Source: Neorickettsia sennetsu str. Miyayama (GTDB lineage: Bacteria > Pseudomonadota > Alphaproteobacteria > Rickettsiales > Anaplasmataceae). Taken from it: a stretch of DNA of 64,000 nucleotides. Positions 61,273-64,000 of this stretch are shown one piece after another. Made by a program: the position numbers and the translations under genes. The notes beneath the pieces were generated by a model. It saw nothing but the letters and a program-made list of their open reading frames with translations. It searched no databases and was not told the origin of the DNA. The DNA is taken from NCBI RefSeq assembly GCF_000013165.1, contig NC_007798.1, positions 248,001 to 312,000 on the forward strand, in the 5' to 3' direction. Numbering within the stretch: position 1 is the first letter of the stretch; the number at the start of each line of letters is the position of its first letter.

Positions 61273-63066
61273 ATGGCTCTCAGTAGTTACCCAATTGTTG
61301 AACATGAATATGATGTTGTCGTTGTAGGGGCTGGTGGTTCTGGGCTCAGGGCTACTTTGGGTATGGCGAGTCAGGGTTTGAAGGTTGCATGTCTTTCTAA
61401 GGTCTTTCCAACTAGGAGTCATACCGTAGCGGCTCAAGGAGGAATCAGTGCTGCATTGGGGAATATCAGTGAAGATGATTGGAGATGGCACGCCTATGAT
61501 ACTGTCAAGGGTTCTGATTGGCTTGGTGATCAGGATGCAATTGAATACATGTGTAAAAATGCTTCCAGTTCAGTAATAGAATTAGAGAATTTCGGTGTGC
61601 CATTTTCACGGACGTCTGAAGGTAAAATATATCAGCGTCCATTTGGTGGTATGACGACGCATTATGGGAAGGGTCGTGCTATTCGAACATGTGCTGCTGA
61701 GGATAAAACAGGCCACGCCATACTACACGCTCTTTATCAACAGTCTATAAAGCTGGATACGGAATTTTTTGTGGAATATATAGTCCTTGATTTACTCATG
61801 GATGATGAAGGTTGTAAGGGAGTCATTGCTTGGGATCTCAAAGATGGCTCATTACATAGGTTCAGAGCTCATATTGTGGTGATAGCAACTGGTGGCTACG
61901 GTCGTATTTACTTTTCAGCCACAGGTGCGCATACCTGTACGGGCGATGGAAATGCATTTGTCCTGAGAGCTGGTTTGCCGCTCCAAGACATGGAATTTGT
62001 GCAATTTCACCCAACCGGTATTTATGGAGCTGGTTGTTTAATCAGTGAGGCGGTTCGTGGTGAGGGTGGCTATCTTATAAATTCAGAAGGGGAAAGGTTT
62101 ATGGCTAAGTATGCTCCTTCTGCAATAGATCTTGCGTCCAGAGATGTTGTGAGTCGTGCAATCACTATGGAGATCCGTGCTGGTAGAGGTGTTGGCCCAA
62201 AGAAAGATCACATTTACCTTCAAGTTTCACATTTAGGTTCTAAGGTTATAGAACAACGGCTTCCGGGTATAAGCGAAACTGCACGTATCTTTGCAAATGT
62301 GGATGTGACGAAAGAGCCTATTCCGGTACTTCCGACTGTCCACTATAACATGGGAGGGATTCCAGCAAATTATCATGGGGAGGTCCTTACCGTCGATGAT
62401 GAGAATGTAGAGAAAGTTGTTCCAGGTTTGATGGCTATAGGGGAAGCTGCTTGTATTTCAGTACATGGCGCGAATAGACTTGGCTCAAATTCTTTACTGG
62501 ATCTTGTCGTTTTTGGTAGGACGGCTGCTATTAGGGCCAGAGAGGTCATAAAGGCCAATACGAAGCACTCTCCTATCGATAAGGAGTTGACAGAGCGGGT
62601 TCTGGCGCGCTTCGATAGGTTCCGTTACGCAGACGGTGGGCTTCCTACAGCTGTGCTAAGAAGAAAAATGCAATTGATAATGCAGGAGCATGCTGCCGTT
62701 TTTAGGACTCAGGAGGTCCTGGATGAAGGGTGTAAAAAAATGCGGGAGTTCCTCCGTGAAATGGATGAGATCAATGTAACTGACCGTTCACTTGTCTGGA
62801 ATACTGACCTCGTAGAAACGCTTGAGCTCGATAATATGGTGAGCCAGGCTGTTGCAACAATAGAGTCAGCTGCAAATAGGAAAGAAAGTAGAGGCAGCCA
62901 TGCTAGAGAAGATTATCCTGAAAGAGATGATGAGAACTGGCTCCGTCACACGCTGTTTTGGTTCCTACCAGACGGTAATGAGACAAAGTTTGGCTACAGG
63001 CCAGTACGTCTGCAGCCAATGACTAATGAAATAGAATCATTTCCTCCTCAGAAGAGGGTCTACTAG
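61273..63066 (+). CDS. sdhA: Succinate dehydrogenase flavoprotein subunit
   Basis: Oxidises succinate in the TCA cycle and respiratory complex II. From ATG 61273 the protein is 597 residues with the FAD-binding [15 protein letters not shown], the covalent-FAD His in [17 protein letters not shown], the catalytic region [22 protein letters not shown], and [19 protein letters not shown]. The frame opens at a TTG 17 codons earlier, but that part is not conserved. No sdhB, C or D follows; the next gene is on the other strand. A TATAAT at about 61066 may be its promoter. Confidence 0.95.
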   Translation: MALSSYPIVEHEYDVVVVGAGGSGLRATLGMASQGLKVACLSKVFPTRSHTVAAQGGISAALGNISEDDWRWHAYDTVKGSDWLGDQDAIEYMCKNASSSVIELENFGVPFSRTSEGKIYQRPFGGMTTHYGKGRAIRTCAAEDKTGHAILHALYQQSIKLDTEFFVEYIVLDLLMDDEGCKGVIAWDLKDGSLHRFRAHIVVIATGGYGRIYFSATGAHTCTGDGNAFVLRAGLPLQDMEFVQFHPTGIYGAGCLISEAVRGEGGYLINSEGERFMAKYAPSAIDLASRDVVSRAITMEIRAGRGVGPKKDHIYLQVSHLGSKVIEQRLPGISETARIFANVDVTKEPIPVLPTVHYNMGGIPANYHGEVLTVDDENVEKVVPGLMAIGEAACISVHGANRLGSNSLLDLVVFGRTAAIRAREVIKANTKHSPIDKELTERVLARFDRFRYADGGLPTAVLRRKMQLIMQEHAAVFRTQEVLDEGCKKMREFLREMDEINVTDRSLVWNTDLVETLELDNMVSQAVATIESAANRKESRGSHAREDYPERDDENWLRHTLFWFLPDGNETKFGYRPVRLQPMTNEIESFPPQKRVY

Positions 63067-63188
63067 TCTGTTTTCTGCTCATATCTGTTAGCTTTTCAGT
63101 TAGTGTTTTATGAGTAGTTTTTTGGAAAGGTCAGCTGTGAGCGTGGCCTGCGTGTGTCTATTATCTTGGTGGCTTGATAAGGAGAAAC

Positions 63189-63989
63189 CTAAATCTCCCT
63201 TGTAGTTAGTGCAATCCTTAGTAGGTGATTTTTTTCTATGTAAAGCTCTTTGGGTGTTGAGAGTACCTCGCTAATTTGCAGCCACCTGTTGTGCCAAAAA
63301 ATGGCTGATTGTCCTAATTTTTCTAGTAAAGTTCTTTCGCCAAAGAAGCTTTCTTTTTCTAGAACTCCGTGGTGAAATTTAATGATCCGGTTGAACGCAA
63401 AGCATAGCAGATCCTTTAGTGATGCCTCGGAAAATTTTTGAGCTATCTGGAATTGTGTTGTTAGACCCCGATCGAGTCTGCCTAGAGTTGGAAGAGAATC
63501 CTTTGCTTCTTCCCCTATAGATTTTTCTAAGAGATTTTTATAATGCGCAATTAATTTCTCTATTTCTGTATTTTCTTTTAAGGGTGGAAAATAAAGGTGA
63601 AAGCAACGTGAACGGACTGTATTTGTAATTTGCTGTAAGTATCTAGCTATCAGGATAAGTGTCGCTGTCTGTTTTCCTTCTTCTAGCACTTTCAAGAGTG
63701 CGTTTGCCGCACCAGCTGTCATTATCTCAAAGTGACTGATGATGATAATCTTCTGGTTAGAGAAATTGCTGGTCAGATTCAGGAAATCGTGTATCCTTTG
63801 TATGTGAGCGACTTTGATAGATCTTTCCTGGATGATCATTAAATCTCCAATTGCTTCATCAGATTTAAGGATCCACTTTGCGTATCTGATCGCAATTTCA
63901 AACATGTCATCTAAGCCTGGGCCAGTAAGAAGCCACGCACGAGACTTTTGGTACCCAGATAGCAGAACCTTTTTTTGAGCCTTATACAT
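63189..63989 (-). CDS. holB: DNA polymerase III delta-prime subunit
   Basis: Part of the clamp loader. The 266-residue protein has the RFC-like fold start SRAWLLTGPGLDDMFEIA (a non-canonical Walker A, as usual for delta-prime), KIIIISHFEIMTAGAANALLKVLEE, and the arginine-finger-bearing NTVRSRCFHLYFP. It lacks the zinc cysteines seen in larger clamp-loader subunits and is shorter than E. coli HolB. It ends at the window's right edge with its start at 63989. Confidence 0.88.
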   Translation of the reverse strand: MYKAQKKVLLSGYQKSRAWLLTGPGLDDMFEIAIRYAKWILKSDEAIGDLMIIQERSIKVAHIQRIHDFLNLTSNFSNQKIIIISHFEIMTAGAANALLKVLEEGKQTATLILIARYLQQITNTVRSRCFHLYFPPLKENTEIEKLIAHYKNLLEKSIGEEAKDSLPTLGRLDRGLTTQFQIAQKFSEASLKDLLCFAFNRIIKFHHGVLEKESFFGERTLLEKLGQSAIFWHNRWLQISEVLSTPKELYIEKNHLLRIALTTREI

Positions 63990-64000
63990 GCAGGAATAGT

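Noticed and set aside
1-64000. CRISPR arrays, insertion sequences, prophage, rRNA operon, tmRNA, RNase P RNA or SRP RNA
   Set aside because: Looked for repeat-spacer structure, transposase-like proteins and the conserved core phrases of these RNAs; none was seen.

Overview
The window looks like about 64 kb of chromosome from an obligate intracellular alphaproteobacterium of the Anaplasmataceae, most likely Neorickettsia. This is inferred from recognised protein character and gene content, not from a database search. The signs are moderate to low GC, single-copy housekeeping genes scattered in short operons on both strands, a CckA-type hybrid kinase, SecB next to a Tim44-like protein, HemJ in place of other protoporphyrinogen oxidases, long-form HPF, PPDK with its DUF299 regulator, and several cofactor genes (pdxJ, pdxH, lipA, coaE, nadK, a thiE-like gene, coq7). 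I see no insertion sequence, prophage, CRISPR array or rRNA, and only one tRNA.

Layout. 0-6 kb: iron(III) permease, L25 and Pth on the plus strand; then gshA, and a grxC-nadK-coaE operon on the minus strand with a clear sigma70 promoter. 6.4-11.9 kb: a minus-strand run lolD, clpS-like, clpA, rpoD and a hidden HIG1-like small gene. 12-24 kb: comEC, ygfZ, yajC-pdxJ, rpmB-lipA, a COQ10-like gene, the PPDK regulator, tRNA-Arg, tlyC, a large unknown protein, fdxA and another unknown. 24-34.9 kb: cysS, mutS, rpe, map, dsbB-coq7, rpoH-ftsZ, hpf and a tiny lipoprotein. 35-48.5 kb: bfr-tyrS, lon, glnA-like/hemJ/thiE-like, nrdR, uvrD, secB-tatD, the Tim44-like gene and rsmA. 48.7-64 kb: an orphan sensor overlapping cckA, proS, two unknown proteins, ppdK, pdxH, surE-dusB, sdhA and holB.

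How the genes fit together. Protein quality control is concentrated here (RpoH, ClpA with its adaptor, Lon). Carbon flow around pyruvate is represented by PPDK and the kinase/phosphorylase that switches it. Respiration is served by SdhA, COQ7, a COQ10-like protein, ferredoxin and perhaps HIG1. Division and cell-cycle control are represented by FtsZ, directly behind RpoH, and CckA, translationally coupled to a new sensor-like protein.

The most unusual items are a glutamine-synthetase-fold protein that has lost several catalytic and metal-binding residues, a ClpS homologue whose N-degron pocket residues are replaced, the sensor/CckA pair, and several unlisted short genes or start-less open frames in gaps. 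Many starts were moved inward from the longest frame on the basis of ribosome-binding sites, promoter positions or family N-termini.
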